A stretch of DNA of 64,000 nucleotides from Stieleria neptunia (GTDB lineage: Bacteria > Planctomycetota > Planctomycetia > Pirellulales > Pirellulaceae): the NCBI RefSeq assembly GCF_007754155.1, contig NZ_CP037423.1, positions 868,001 to 932,000 on the forward strand. Reading direction: 5' to 3'. Below, piece by piece: positions 45,483-55,567 of this stretch. A model generated the notes under the pieces. The model did not search any database. It saw only the letters and a list, made by a program, of their open reading frames with translations, and was not told the origin of the DNA. The translations under genes and the position numbers were made by a program. Positions within the stretch are counted from its first letter, which is position 1; each line of letters begins with the position of its first letter.

Positions 45483-45656
45483 CGTCAAACGAACCCGCCC
45501 GGGGCCTGACGGCCAGCGGCTCACAATGCCACTCACCGTGAGCCGCGACGCGTTAGCGGCCGGGCCCGTTGCGGTTACAATCAACCCACCGGTGATCGTC
45601 AAACGAACCCGCCCGAGGCCTGACGGCCCGAGGCCTGACGGCCAGCGGCTCACGTG
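45483..45656. repeat. Family D repeat cluster between divergent genes
   Basis: This cluster contains GAGCCGCGACGCGTTAGCGG and two copies of GAGGCCTGACGGCCAGCGGC-type arms, plus two copies of GGTGATCGTCAAACGAACCC (about 45477 and 45592). The arms equal the two ends of the cores at 25481-25579 and 31680-31778. The remaining bases of the gap 45338-45679 hold no gene. Confidence 0.85.
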
Positions 45657-45679
45657 ACGTCCTCTCTCGAACTAACGCC

Positions 45680-46663
45680 ATGAAATCAATCGCACCAACC
45701 ATCGCTGCCCCCCTTTTCTTTCTGTTGTGGTTCTCTCCGGCAACCGCCAGAGCCACCCACGAACTCGTGGGCGACTGGTCGTTGAAGCTTGAATCGGGAA
45801 CGCCCGCTTGGATGAGCGTTCGCCAATCGGATGGAAAATGGGACGTGAAACTGCGACTGCATGTCGGTCCCGAAGGGCCTCACAAGGACGTCACGTTTTC
45901 GGATGGACGGCTCAACTTCACGCTTCGTCAAAACAAGAAAGCGACGGACACCAAGACCGTCAATGTCGGCATCAAGAACGGGATCCTTGACGGTGTGATC
46001 GTCTCGACTTCCAAAGACGGCACGGTCCAGCGGGATCCGTTTACGGGCAAGAAGATCCCGCCGGTTCCTTCGACACCGCCCGATTTGTCAAAGGTCCGCT
46101 TCGGCCACCCCATTTCGCTCTTCAACGGCAAAGACCTGACAGGTTGGCGACCTCATGAGAGAGACAAAATTATGGGGTGGGGTGTTCAGGACGGCTTGCT
46201 CGTCAACACCACCCCCAAAACCGACTTCAGCGCAACGGGGGCCTATGCGAACCTGCGGACCGACGCAGTTTTCGAGGATTTCTGGTTGCACATCGAGTTC
46301 AACATTGGGGAGTCCCGCAACAGTGGCGTTTACCTGCGCGGCATGTACGAAGCGCAAGTCGTCGACCGGGACAGTCGGATGCAGGGCAAGCAAGGCGTGG
46401 GAGCCATCTTTGGAAGCATCGCGCCGTCTAAGAACGCGGGCAAGAAGGGAGGCGAGTGGCAGACCTATGACCTGACATTGGTCGATCGGCACGTCACGGT
46501 TGTGCTCAACGGCGAGAAGGTGATCGACAACCAACCCGTTGCCGGCCCCACCGGCGGCGCAGTCTTCACCGATCCGACGCAGCCGGGCCCGATTCACCTG
46601 CAAGGTGACCATACAAGCGTGAAGTACCGTGATATTTACCTAGCGCCGGTCGTCAAGGACTAA
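45680..46663 (+). CDS. DUF1080 (3-keto-disaccharide hydrolase-like) protein
   Basis: A 327-residue exported protein: signal peptide (AAPLFFLLWFSPATARA), a small beta-rich N-terminal region (about 25-125, ELVGDWSLKLESGTPAWMSV) and a C-terminal DUF1080 jelly-roll domain (about 140-325) with SLFNGKDLTGW, NSGVYLRGMYEAQVVD, GEWQTYDLTLVDRHVTVVLN and PIHLQGDHTSVKYRDIYLAP. DUF1080 proteins are concanavalin-like, and some hydrolyse 3-keto-glycosides. No partner oxidoreductase is adjacent. It begins 24 nt after a family D repeat cluster. Confidence 0.9.
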   Translation: MKSIAPTIAAPLFFLLWFSPATARATHELVGDWSLKLESGTPAWMSVRQSDGKWDVKLRLHVGPEGPHKDVTFSDGRLNFTLRQNKKATDTKTVNVGIKNGILDGVIVSTSKDGTVQRDPFTGKKIPPVPSTPPDLSKVRFGHPISLFNGKDLTGWRPHERDKIMGWGVQDGLLVNTTPKTDFSATGAYANLRTDAVFEDFWLHIEFNIGESRNSGVYLRGMYEAQVVDRDSRMQGKQGVGAIFGSIAPSKNAGKKGGEWQTYDLTLVDRHVTVVLNGEKVIDNQPVAGPTGGAVFTDPTQPGPIHLQGDHTSVKYRDIYLAPVVKD

Positions 46664-46694
46664 GCAGCTTGCCCCAAGAGCGCGCGGCGGCAAT

Positions 46695-46745
46695 GAGCGT
46701 TGGCCGTCAGGCCATCGGCGGTCCTGATACCCGGCCGCTTACGGC
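46695..46745. repeat. Diverged family D element supplying the cupin gene's stop
   Basis: GGCCGTCAGGCCATCGGCGG and the end CCCGGCCGCTTACGG follow the family D core pattern. On the minus strand CCG TAA GCGGCCGGG ends the cupin gene: the TAA is part of the element consensus GCGTAAGCGGCCGGG. Confidence 0.75.
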
Positions 46746-47629
46746 GAAAGTGTGAATTTGCCTTGCGTTCGCACGTAAAGGATGCACGCGTCGTCGCAAG
46801 AGAGGCGGTGCGAGGCGGGGCCGTGCGATCCGAAGTAGCTGCCACTCGGCAACGGTTTAACTTCACCGCCTTCGTCCAGATGCAGTCTCGTCTGGCCCTT
46901 GATGACCACGACTCGTAGTGAAGGGCTGTCGGTTTGAAGTTGTCCGTCGAAACCGGCTGGCAGTTTGAGCATCGTGCCGACGACTTGCTCGCCGTCCGGG
47001 TTGCCCCACAAAAAGGTCAGTCGGGCGGATGGACCGGCGTCGGTTTCCGCTTGCGTTTCCGTCTGGCCGTCAATCCATGTCGTGTTGGAAGCATCCAGCC
47101 AAACGATGTTGGACGCGTCAACATTGATCGGTCGTTCACCGTTGTCGAAGGCTTCTTGGGGGGCTTTGACCAGATACGGTCCGCTCTGGATTTCGACGTA
47201 ACCCACGCTTAGCGTTTTCGCAGCGGTGATGTGGACTTCACCGGCCGGCTGAATCCACCACGAACCGGCAGGCATCCAAAGCGGCGCGGCGTCGGGGTCG
47301 TCATTGTGCAGTCCGCCAGCGAGGACGATTCCGCGATAGGTAATGTTGTGAATGTGGGGCGGTGACGAAAATCCGTCGTTGAACTTGACCAGAAAACCCG
47401 ATTCACCGTCTTTGGTTTGATCGCCCCACAACGTCCCCGCCGCCGGACTGGCGTCGCCGCGTGCCGGGTTCAGGTGCCGCCAGTTGATTTCCGACGCAAG
47501 GACGACTTCGGTGGTCGCTTGCGGGGGGGCTGGTCGTGCAGCACCCTGAGCCCGAACGGCTCCGGGAGCGACCAGCAAGAGCGTGGAGGTCAGGAGTGCC
47601 CGCAGGCCGTGGGTGTAAGTGGTGGTCAT
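46739..47629 (-). CDS. DUF4437 bicupin protein
   Basis: A 296-residue exported protein with a signal peptide ([18 protein letters not shown]) and two cupin-like halves. The first includes the metal-binding-like [20 protein letters not shown] and [14 protein letters not shown], the second [20 protein letters not shown] with [20 protein letters not shown]. It resembles DUF4437 anti-sigma-factor-like/ChrR cupin proteins; the catalytic or sensing role is unknown. I use the ATG at 47629, which starts a proper signal peptide; no strong ribosome-binding site is visible. The stop codon is embedded in a family D element. Confidence 0.82.
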   Translation of the reverse strand: MTTTYTHGLRALLTSTLLLVAPGAVRAQGAARPAPPQATTEVVLASEINWRHLNPARGDASPAAGTLWGDQTKDGESGFLVKFNDGFSSPPHIHNITYRGIVLAGGLHNDDPDAAPLWMPAGSWWIQPAGEVHITAAKTLSVGYVEIQSGPYLVKAPQEAFDNGERPINVDASNIVWLDASNTTWIDGQTETQAETDAGPSARLTFLWGNPDGEQVVGTMLKLPAGFDGQLQTDSPSLRVVVIKGQTRLHLDEGGEVKPLPSGSYFGSHGPASHRLSCDDACILYVRTQGKFTLSP

Positions 47630-47713
47630 CGATTTTTTCAGAGTGGAATAGGGCTCGTGGACGGTTTGCGCATCAGTACGTGGACCGACCCGCGATTCCA
47701 TCAGTTTTGTCGC

Positions 47714-48703
47714 CTAATGATAGTCGACAACGACTTTGCCCATGCCTTTTCCGCTTTCCAGTCGGGCGTAGGCGTCTGCCACCTGATCGAGCGAAAAACG
47801 CTCTTCGTCCAACACCGGGTTCAGGCCGCCCGACTCGGAAATCTGAGCGAGGTCTCGCAAAATCTCTGCGTGTTGCTCGCGCTGAAAATGGTGCAGCATC
47901 GGAATCAACATGAACACGACGTGCAGCGACAGCCCTTTGAAGTGGGCCGGCGTCAAATCCAATTCGCACATGGAAACCGTCGTGGCGATCTGGCCATTGA
48001 GCGCCGCCGCCTCAAACGAATTCGTCAGATTGGCACCACCAACTGAATCGAACACCAATTCAAACCCGGCCCCGCCGGTGTGTTTGGCGACGTACTGCTC
48101 AACCGATTCGGTTTTGTAGTTGATCCCGGTCGCTCCCAATCGTTCGATCAATGCCAGCTGCTTCTCGCCGCCGCCGGTCGAGTAAACTTCGGCACCCCAA
48201 TGCTTGGCAAGTTGAATGGCAACATGACCGACGCCGCCTGAACCGCCGTGGACGAGAACTTTGTGGCCCGGCTGGATCCCTGCGCGAGTCAATCCTTCGT
48301 AGGCCGTGATCGCGACCAGGGGCAAGGCGGCGGCCTCGCGCATCGACAGGTTGGTCGGCTTCTTGGCAATCAGCTTGCTGTCCGCCACGATGAACTCCGC
48401 CAGCGTGCCCGGCAGGTCCGCCAGTCCGCCCGCGCAGCCGTAAACTTCATCACCGACCGAATACTCGGTCACGCCGTCACCGACGGCCTCAACCGTTCCC
48501 GCGAAGTCCATTCCCAGGATGGCCGGAGTGTCCGGGGACAACGGCAACTCTTTGCCCATCTTTCGAATCATCGTGTCAACGGTGTTCACGCTCGACGCCG
48601 CGATCTTGACGAGAACATGACCGGGTTTGACGTCGGGCTTGTCGACTTCGGCCGCTTTGAAAGGGGCGTCTGCGCCATAGGCGTTGATCAACATGGCTTT
48701 CAT
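47714..48703 (-). CDS. Zinc-independent MDR NADPH:quinone oxidoreductase
   Basis: A 329-residue medium-chain dehydrogenase/reductase. The N-terminal catalytic domain (SSVNTVDTMIRKMGKELP, ILGMDFAGTVEAVGDGVTEY) is followed by the Rossmann nucleotide site VLVHGGSGGVGHVAIQLAKH (AxxGxxG-type) and ELVFDSVGGANLTNSFEAAA. It lacks the zinc-binding cysteines of alcohol dehydrogenases, as expected for quinone reductases, and probably reduces quinones or reactive carbonyls with NADPH. ATG 48703 follows AAGGA. It is divergent from an HxlR regulator, a classical arrangement for electrophile-stress control. Confidence 0.92.
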   Translation of the reverse strand: MKAMLINAYGADAPFKAAEVDKPDVKPGHVLVKIAASSVNTVDTMIRKMGKELPLSPDTPAILGMDFAGTVEAVGDGVTEYSVGDEVYGCAGGLADLPGTLAEFIVADSKLIAKKPTNLSMREAAALPLVAITAYEGLTRAGIQPGHKVLVHGGSGGVGHVAIQLAKHWGAEVYSTGGGEKQLALIERLGATGINYKTESVEQYVAKHTGGAGFELVFDSVGGANLTNSFEAAALNGQIATTVSMCELDLTPAHFKGLSLHVVFMLIPMLHHFQREQHAEILRDLAQISESGGLNPVLDEERFSLDQVADAYARLESGKGMGKVVVDYH

Positions 48704-48779
48704 TTTCGATCCTTGTGCATGTGGTTTTTCGATTGCAAATTCCAACGTTCCGACAACCAGCGGTTTGCAAAAACGTTCT

Positions 48780-48811
48780 GGTGTGCCAACAATAGCACTA
48801 CCAGACACACC
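48780..48811. promoter_or_regulatory. Candidate operator in the quinone reductase/HxlR divergent promoter
   Basis: An inverted repeat GGTGTG-N20-CACACC lies in the 143-nt space between the two divergent starts, where an HxlR dimer would be expected to bind and control both genes. It is short, so this is a suggestion only. Confidence 0.35.
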
Positions 48812-48846
48812 GACAAGTACGCACATTTCAGGCAGGTAGGCACAGA

Positions 48847-49254
48847 ATGGATACTATTGGGGATCTCGATGCAAAACCCGTGGCGAAGCAATCTCGGCAC
48901 AGCGATTACGAGCCGCCGGCGTGTCCGGTGGAGGCGACGCTGGAGCTGATCGGGGGCAAGTGGAAGGGGATCGTCCTGTTCTACCTGCTCGATGGCCGGC
49001 TCCGGTTCAGTGAGCTGAAACGCAAAATCGGTTGTGTCACGCAACGGATGCTGACGAAGCAGCTGCGCGAGTTGGAGGCCAGCGGACTGGTCAATCGAAT
49101 CGTCTACGCGGAAGTGCCTCCACGGGTCGAATACGAGTTGACGACAGAAGGAAAGTCGCTCGAGCCGGTTCTGATGGCGCTCAAGCAATGGGGAGAATCC
49201 CACGCCGTCGCCCTGCTGAAAAACCGTTCACAGCAAGAAGATCATGTCGCCTAG
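48847..49254 (+). CDS. HxlR-family transcriptional regulator
   Basis: A 135-residue winged-helix protein. The HxlR signature is clear: [60 protein letters not shown] and [18 protein letters not shown]. Cys26, just before the domain, is at the position that senses electrophiles or oxidants in characterised relatives (YodB, HypR). It probably regulates the divergent quinone reductase and itself. The large glycoside hydrolase gene starts only 33 nt downstream on the same strand, so read-through from this promoter is possible. Confidence 0.93.
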   Translation: MDTIGDLDAKPVAKQSRHSDYEPPACPVEATLELIGGKWKGIVLFYLLDGRLRFSELKRKIGCVTQRMLTKQLRELEASGLVNRIVYAEVPPRVEYELTTEGKSLEPVLMALKQWGESHAVALLKNRSQQEDHVA

Positions 49255-49287
49255 TGCTACGAAATCCTCAGAACTCCTCAACCAATA

Positions 49288-52200
49288 ATGTTTCGTTATC
49301 TTCTTCCCCTCATCGCCGCCACCATCTTCTGCGCATCTCCGATGCCCTCGTTTGCTCAAACGTTGAGCAAGGAGGGCCGGGATCAAAAGGCGATCCACGA
49401 CTACCTGTTCGACTCGTTCCTTCAAGGACGCGCGACCAAATTTGTCGGCGGCGGGCGTGACCGTGGTCTGAAAGAAGTCACGATCCTGCAAGAGACGATG
49501 GAACTCGGTCACGGGGACGATGTCTTGCTGCCCGAGGGCGCCGAGCGGGTCGCGGGGCTGTTCCGTCACTTTGCATTTCACGGAGCCAACCTTGATCGGG
49601 TCAAAGAGGTTTACGTCTTTCCGTTCTCGCCGGACAAATCTCCGCCTCGCAGCCAACAGGTCAACGATTTTTACCGAGTCCAGATGCCATCGATTCCGTT
49701 GTCCGATCAGCCGCCGGAACGGATGAAAGTACGGTTTCTGATGAAGGACGAGGATGCGACCTGTCGGATCGATGATTTGGTGTTCATCGCTCAGAAGCAA
49801 ATCCCGCCAGAATTCGACACGATCCCTTATCGGGATTTGGGCTCGGAATATCCCCGAGAGCGAGTGGAAATCGACATCGACACCGACCACGAATTGTCGA
49901 TCGGGGGAACGTCACAGTTGCAACGAGACCGTTGGTTCCGCATGCACGAAACGCCCGGTGTGGTCGATCCGTCGTTCGAGCGATGGGCGGCGGAGCGAAA
50001 CTTCTTGCCCGGGCGTGGGGCCTTCAAATTCAATCCCGCCATCACGCGTGCCTGGGGCAATTGGGAACCGTTAAAAGAACGAGAGGACCAACCGGGATCC
50101 GCGGACTTGTCGTTCTTCGATCAGTATGACGCCGGGGTGAGACACCGAAAGACGATACCGGAATTCAAGAACATCCCGTTTGCCCTCTGTTTCAACGATT
50201 GGCCCGAATTCATGTCGGTGCCGCTGGTCGGGCGTGGGACTCCGAAAATCGAACATTTCGACGACGCGGCCGAACTCGCCGCCGCCTATGTCGAGGACCA
50301 AATCAAAGACGGCGGTTTCACGGCCGAGTGGTGGGAGGTGAAAAACGAGAGCAGCGTGCAATCGGAGTGGGCCCATCACTGGAAAGAGAGCCAGGGCATC
50401 GACGGATGGGGGCTGCTCGCTGAGTTTCACAACCGCGTCGCCGATGCGGTCCACCAGCGTGCTCCCGAGGTGAAAGTCGGAGGTCCGTCGTCGGCGTACA
50501 TGCAGCTTCAAGTCAAAGACTTTGACCTCTATCGCAATCAGGCTCGTTTCATCGAAGAGACTCGCGGCCACATCGATTTCTATTCCCACCACTTTTATGA
50601 AAACGCGCTGATGCTCGGCGCGCACGAACGTCGCGGACAGGGTTACTCCAACTACCTGCTCGGGCGTTACGAAGCGATCCTCGACATGCTGCGCGCCCAC
50701 ATGCACAAAGCGGACAACGTGCTGCCAATCCTGATCACCGAGTGCGGATCACTGCAAAACGGCCGCCAGCCTTCGGACAATTGGCTGCGGTTGCTCGCTT
50801 GGAACGCGTATCTGACCAAGTCGATGCAGCGCCCCGACCAGATCGATCTGTTTGTGCCCTTCGTCTTTCTGCACATGTCATGGAATCCCTACAGCGGTGA
50901 TGCGGCCTTCACACCCAAGGAAGATCGCAAGCGGCATCGGACGATCGATGATTTCGAACCGACAGCCATTGCGAATTACTTTGAACTCTGGCGAGACTTC
51001 GACGGTCGACGATTGCCGGTTGCGTTCGACCGCGACTGGTTGGACGTCGTTGCCGTTCACGACGGAAAGCGGATCTCGCTGGCGGTGACCAACATGGGCG
51101 GCCGTCAGATCGCGGTGGATCTGTCGAGCGTCGCAAACAGGATTGGTTCAGAACGTGCGACGCAAACGCGTTTGAATTACCACCAGGGACAGATTGTGTT
51201 TCAGCCGGAGCACGATGTTGACACGGCGGCCATTCCTGTCGACGTGAATGAAACGACCGTCATTCGGCTCATGCCCGGCAAACCGATCGCTCCAGAGAAA
51301 ACCCTTGTTCTCGATCGCTGGTACGCGACCGAGACGGCGGTCAAGAGCGATGGCAGTCCGCTTTCGTTTGACGTTCGCATCGACAATCCCAGCCAAACAC
51401 ACTCTGCAAAGCTGATCATCGGTGCCCACCGTCGCGGTGGATTGACTGAGCCGGTCCTGGTCAAGATCAACGGCAATCCGATCGACATCGACACCGGCGA
51501 CGCGGACGAGTTTTCGGAATACTTCGCGCCGTTGAATGCATGGATCCCCGCCTCGATTCTACAGCATCACAACAAGGTGGAAATTCAGCCCCAACAGGAC
51601 ACAACCATCACTTCGGTACAGATCCAAACCCATCAAGCAAGCAATGATGCAGCGAGTGATCCGCAGCCAACGGTGCTGTTTGACTTCGAGGACGATCAGC
51701 AACTCGAATCGATCGAAACGCGAGACATACAGATCTCGCGTGTGAAGAGCGATTCAGGATCGGCTCTGCTCCTTGAGTCGGGACACGCGATTGATTGGCC
51801 TGGAATCACGTTGAAACCCACGCAAGGGACGTGGGACTTGGGGATGTTCCAGCATTTGTCGTTCGACGTGATCAACCAGGGTGACCAACCCTTCGAGATC
51901 GGGCTGAAGATTGAAAGTCGCAACGCGGACGGAATTGAAAAGAACTTCACGGTGATGAACAACATCGCCGCAAAGGAATCTCGCAAGATCTCCGGGACGC
52001 TTTACACGACGCCATGGAAATTCACGTCGTCGTTCGTTGTTCAAGGGATGCATGCGGCACCGGGCCAGAAGACGGTCGATCCATCCTCGGTCACGCAGGT
52101 CGTGATATTCTTACGGCAACCTAAGCGGGACTATCGTTTCACGATTGACAACGTCAAAGTTGAAACGCCGATGACGTCAATGGACGTGGGCGAATTCTTG

Positions 52201-53673
52201 CCGTTCATCGACCAGTTTGGTCAATTCATTCACAAGCAGTGGCCTGGCAAAACGCTTTCGCAACAGGATCTGGTCGCCAGTCGAGAGGCGGAGAAGAAAG
52301 AACTGGCCGGCAAACCGGGACCGGCGTCCTTCAATCGCTTTGGCGGCTGGAAAGATTCGTCCCAACACGGACCCGCCAAGTTTTTCCGTGTGGAGAAGCA
52401 CGATGGTCGTTGGTGGCTGATCGATCCGGACGGGTGTCGGTTTTGGTCCCACGGGATGGATGCGGTGTCGACCCGATTCGGGGGAACAGGCATCGAACAC
52501 CGTGAGAACTACTTTCGTGGTCTCCCGAAGGAAGACAGCAAGCTCGGCAAGTACTATTTCTCAAGCACATGGGCGTTCGGATTCTATGCCGATAAGACAC
52601 CCTTCAAGATGTACAACCACCTGCTGGCCAATCTGCATCGCAAGTACGGTGACGACCATCGAGCCGAGTTCGAGGATGTCTCGCACAAGCGGCTCCGAAG
52701 TTGGGGATTCAATACCTTGGCCAGTTGGTGCGATGAATCGGTCAATCGGCAAAACCGTACTCCTTACGTCGAGTTCGTCTATGTCGAAGATGGCCCGGTG
52801 CTTGAGGGGGCACAGAAAATGTGGACGCAGTTCCACGATGTGTTCGATCCGAGATTCCGACAGTCCATCGCGCATGGCATCGAAAAGGTGAAGTACTCGA
52901 TAGGCGACCCCTGGTGCATGGGGTACTACGTTGACAACGAGTTGTACTGGGGCAGCGATATCGATCTGGCCTTGTGGACACTTCGTTGCAGTTCCAAGCA
53001 GGCGGCCAAGCAAGAATTCTTGAAGGACCTGACTGCCAAATACGAAACCATCGACGCACTCAATCAGGCATGGGGAACCGAGCATGCCACGTGGAGCGAT
53101 CTTGCCGAAGCCACACAAACTCCGGATGTGAACAAGGCGAACGAAGATCTACGCCAGTTCGCGAAGAAAACCTCCGAGACCTACTTCCGCAGCGTCAAAG
53201 AAGAATTGGCCGCCGCCGCCCCAGGGCAACTGTATCTCGGCTGTCGGTTTATCTGGGACAACGAAACGGCCATCCGAGCGGCCTGTCGGTACGCGGATGT
53301 TGTGAGTTTCAACAGGTACTTGTATTCGGTTGATCAGATGAGTCTGCCCAAGGGAGAAGACAAGCCGATTCTGATCGGCGAGTTCCATTTTGGTGCCTTA
53401 GACCGAGGCCTGTTCCATCCCACCCGGGCTCCCGCCAAGAACCAGACCAATCGTGCAGAATGCTACAAGAATTATGTGTTGAGCGCGCTGCGAAACCCAT
53501 TGTTCGTGGGGACTCATTGGTTCCAATACTACGACGAGCCAACCGCGGGTCGCGGTGATGGAGAGAACTACAACACCGGATTTCTTGATATCTGTGATAC
53601 GCCCTACCCGGAAATGGTTTCCGCCGCGCGGGAAGTCGCGGAACGGATGTACGAATATCGCGCCGGACGTTGA
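49288..53673 (+). CDS. Two-catalytic-domain agarase/porphyranase: GH86-like plus GH50-like
   Basis: A 1461-residue secreted protein: signal peptide (LIAATIFCASPMPSFAQ), a first clan GH-A-type barrel (about 25-640) resembling GH86 agarases/porphyranases, a beta-sandwich linker region (about 650-960) and a second barrel (about 985-1455) resembling GH50 agarases. Candidate catalytic residues of domain 1 are Glu354 (WWEVKNES, the Asn-Glu pair) and Glu485 (ILITECGS). For domain 2 they are Glu1218 (GYYVDNELYWG) and Glu1365 (LIGEFHFGALDRG), 147 apart. GH50 enzymes are usually about 750-800 residues and GH86 about 600-1200, so the length fits a fusion. GH86 enzymes are typically endo-acting and GH50 exo-acting, so one polypeptide might both cut and trim. 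It starts the three-gene cluster with a sulfatase and GH16. Confidence 0.85.
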   Translation: MFRYLLPLIAATIFCASPMPSFAQTLSKEGRDQKAIHDYLFDSFLQGRATKFVGGGRDRGLKEVTILQETMELGHGDDVLLPEGAERVAGLFRHFAFHGANLDRVKEVYVFPFSPDKSPPRSQQVNDFYRVQMPSIPLSDQPPERMKVRFLMKDEDATCRIDDLVFIAQKQIPPEFDTIPYRDLGSEYPRERVEIDIDTDHELSIGGTSQLQRDRWFRMHETPGVVDPSFERWAAERNFLPGRGAFKFNPAITRAWGNWEPLKEREDQPGSADLSFFDQYDAGVRHRKTIPEFKNIPFALCFNDWPEFMSVPLVGRGTPKIEHFDDAAELAAAYVEDQIKDGGFTAEWWEVKNESSVQSEWAHHWKESQGIDGWGLLAEFHNRVADAVHQRAPEVKVGGPSSAYMQLQVKDFDLYRNQARFIEETRGHIDFYSHHFYENALMLGAHERRGQGYSNYLLGRYEAILDMLRAHMHKADNVLPILITECGSLQNGRQPSDNWLRLLAWNAYLTKSMQRPDQIDLFVPFVFLHMSWNPYSGDAAFTPKEDRKRHRTIDDFEPTAIANYFELWRDFDGRRLPVAFDRDWLDVVAVHDGKRISLAVTNMGGRQIAVDLSSVANRIGSERATQTRLNYHQGQIVFQPEHDVDTAAIPVDVNETTVIRLMPGKPIAPEKTLVLDRWYATETAVKSDGSPLSFDVRIDNPSQTHSAKLIIGAHRRGGLTEPVLVKINGNPIDIDTGDADEFSEYFAPLNAWIPASILQHHNKVEIQPQQDTTITSVQIQTHQASNDAASDPQPTVLFDFEDDQQLESIETRDIQISRVKSDSGSALLLESGHAIDWPGITLKPTQGTWDLGMFQHLSFDVINQGDQPFEIGLKIESRNADGIEKNFTVMNNIAAKESRKISGTLYTTPWKFTSSFVVQGMHAAPGQKTVDPSSVTQVVIFLRQPKRDYRFTIDNVKVETPMTSMDVGEFLPFIDQFGQFIHKQWPGKTLSQQDLVASREAEKKELAGKPGPASFNRFGGWKDSSQHGPAKFFRVEKHDGRWWLIDPDGCRFWSHGMDAVSTRFGGTGIEHRENYFRGLPKEDSKLGKYYFSSTWAFGFYADKTPFKMYNHLLANLHRKYGDDHRAEFEDVSHKRLRSWGFNTLASWCDESVNRQNRTPYVEFVYVEDGPVLEGAQKMWTQFHDVFDPRFRQSIAHGIEKVKYSIGDPWCMGYYVDNELYWGSDIDLALWTLRCSSKQAAKQEFLKDLTAKYETIDALNQAWGTEHATWSDLAEATQTPDVNKANEDLRQFAKKTSETYFRSVKEELAAAAPGQLYLGCRFIWDNETAIRAACRYADVVSFNRYLYSVDQMSLPKGEDKPILIGEFHFGALDRGLFHPTRAPAKNQTNRAECYKNYVLSALRNPLFVGTHWFQYYDEPTAGRGDGENYNTGFLDICDTPYPEMVSAAREVAERMYEYRAGR

Positions 53674-53693
53674 ACTGACACCAAAAACTAACA

Positions 53694-55547
53694 ATGATCA
53701 TCAGGCACACACCTATTGGAATAGCCGCTCTGCTGGCAACGCTGGTTGTCCCGTGGATCGCTTCCGCTCAAGCCGAGTCGAAACCCAACATCCTGTGGAT
53801 CATCACCGATGATCAGCGCCCCGATTCGGTCAGCGCCTACAACCGGTTGGTTTACGGCAAAGATGAAAGTCCGCTGGGTTACGTCGAATCGCCCAACATC
53901 GACAAACTGGCCGCCGAAGGAATCATGTTCACTCGGGCGATGTGTAATTCACCCGCTTGTGGTCCGTCGCGGGGCTCGATGCATTCGGGGCGTTATCCGT
54001 TCCGCAACGGCCACTACGCCTTCGAGTTGACGCATCAGAATCCGGACTTCATACGCCCGGTCGTTCCCCAGATTCTCCGCGAGCAGGGCTATGCGACCGC
54101 CACGTTCGGCAAGGACGATCCGTACATCTACCGCTGGGGACCCGGTCAGGGCTTTCATGACCCTGGGTTCTATGACGTGCGGGTTCACAACAAGCATACC
54201 CTGCAGCGAAACGGTGTCGGCGATTTCGCCACGCTGGAATCCTTCGGCAAAGGCGGCTACTTGGGCAAGACCGAGGTTGTTTATTATCCCGATGGCAGCC
54301 AACGAACTTATTTTCTCAAACGCAAGGATGGGAAACCGACGGAGGACGATCTCGCCGCCGTGGCGCAAACCGACAATGAGCTCGAAATCCTCCGCTCGTA
54401 CACCTGCGGTGGGATTAAGTCGCTGGTCTTCGGCGGAGTGAACCCGAAGCCGGCTGCGGATACCGCCGACGCGCACATCGCAACGGCGATGAAGAACTAC
54501 CTGGCCAATGCCGGCCGTACCTACAAGACTCTGTGGGGCGAGGAAACGCAGGGCGCCGACACGACGAAACCCCAGTTCATTCATCTTGGGTTCCACTTCC
54601 CGCACACTCCGGTGCTGCCGCCGAAATCGTTCCGGGACCGTTTTAAAACGAAGAACTATCGTGTGCCCGAGTTCGATCGGCAGGAACTCGCCAAACTACC
54701 GCCGCAATTGGTGCGACTTTACGAAAGCTGCAAGGTCGACGGCATGACCGAAGCCGAGAAGCAGCAAGCGATCCAGGACTACTACGCGTTTTGCGCGCAC
54801 GGCGATGCGCAAATCGGCGTGGCTGTCGAGGCGTTCAAGGCTTACTGCAAAGCGGCGAACCAAGAGTACTTGATCGTTTTCACCGTCGGAGACCACAGTT
54901 GGCACCTCGGCGAACAAGGCATCGAGGCCAAGTTCGGTCCCTGGGGTCAGTCGGTTGCCAATGCGGCGATTCTGGTTTCCTCGGACGAAAGTTTGGTCCC
55001 GGCCGGCGGGCATGACGACCAAATGATCGAGTTCGTGGATTTCGCACCCACGATGCTCCAGGCGTGCGGCGTGGATTTGCAGGACCCGAAGTACGACTTC
55101 CTCGACGGCGTCAGTCTGTTCGATGTGCTCGGCGGCACCGCGCCAAAGCGCGAGTATATTCTGGGGGAGATCCATCTCGTCGCAGGACCCCGGGCCTACA
55201 TGTATACCGATCGGTTCCGGTTCTCGATGCGCAGCCGTCCGTTCCCCGGACAAGTGAACGAGCAGAATTTCGGCAAGAATATCAAATGGGCGCTCGAAGC
55301 GCCGATCGAAAAGGTTGATTTGGCTCTCTACGACCTGAAACATGATCCATTGGAACGCAATAACGTGGCCAACGATCCCGACTATCGGGAACTCGCCGCG
55401 TGGTTCCGCAGCAAGCTGGGCAACATCATCCTCGGTGACGGACGCGTCGAGTGCGACTGGTCCAAAGCGAACAGCTACGTGATCAGCGACTTCGCCAAGG
55501 GAGCCGACGACAAGCAGGCGAATATTCCCGAGCACCTTATCCCCTGA
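53694..55547 (+). CDS. Sulfatase, probably acting on sulfated galactan
   Basis: A 617-residue sulfatase. After a signal peptide ([19 protein letters not shown]) come the metal site [14 protein letters not shown] (Asp39, Asp40) and the formylglycine motif CGPSR at 89-93. Later landmarks are [39 protein letters not shown] and the closing [20 protein letters not shown]. The phrase [11 protein letters not shown] resembles the iduronate-2-sulfatase/S1_7-like branch. It is 20 nt from genes on both sides, in one operon with agar/porphyran-type hydrolases, so removal of sulfate from red-algal galactans is the likely job. Confidence 0.93.
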   Translation: MIIRHTPIGIAALLATLVVPWIASAQAESKPNILWIITDDQRPDSVSAYNRLVYGKDESPLGYVESPNIDKLAAEGIMFTRAMCNSPACGPSRGSMHSGRYPFRNGHYAFELTHQNPDFIRPVVPQILREQGYATATFGKDDPYIYRWGPGQGFHDPGFYDVRVHNKHTLQRNGVGDFATLESFGKGGYLGKTEVVYYPDGSQRTYFLKRKDGKPTEDDLAAVAQTDNELEILRSYTCGGIKSLVFGGVNPKPAADTADAHIATAMKNYLANAGRTYKTLWGEETQGADTTKPQFIHLGFHFPHTPVLPPKSFRDRFKTKNYRVPEFDRQELAKLPPQLVRLYESCKVDGMTEAEKQQAIQDYYAFCAHGDAQIGVAVEAFKAYCKAANQEYLIVFTVGDHSWHLGEQGIEAKFGPWGQSVANAAILVSSDESLVPAGGHDDQMIEFVDFAPTMLQACGVDLQDPKYDFLDGVSLFDVLGGTAPKREYILGEIHLVAGPRAYMYTDRFRFSMRSRPFPGQVNEQNFGKNIKWALEAPIEKVDLALYDLKHDPLERNNVANDPDYRELAAWFRSKLGNIILGDGRVECDWSKANSYVISDFAKGADDKQANIPEHLIP

Positions 55548-55567
55548 GCACAGATCGGTCCACTCAA

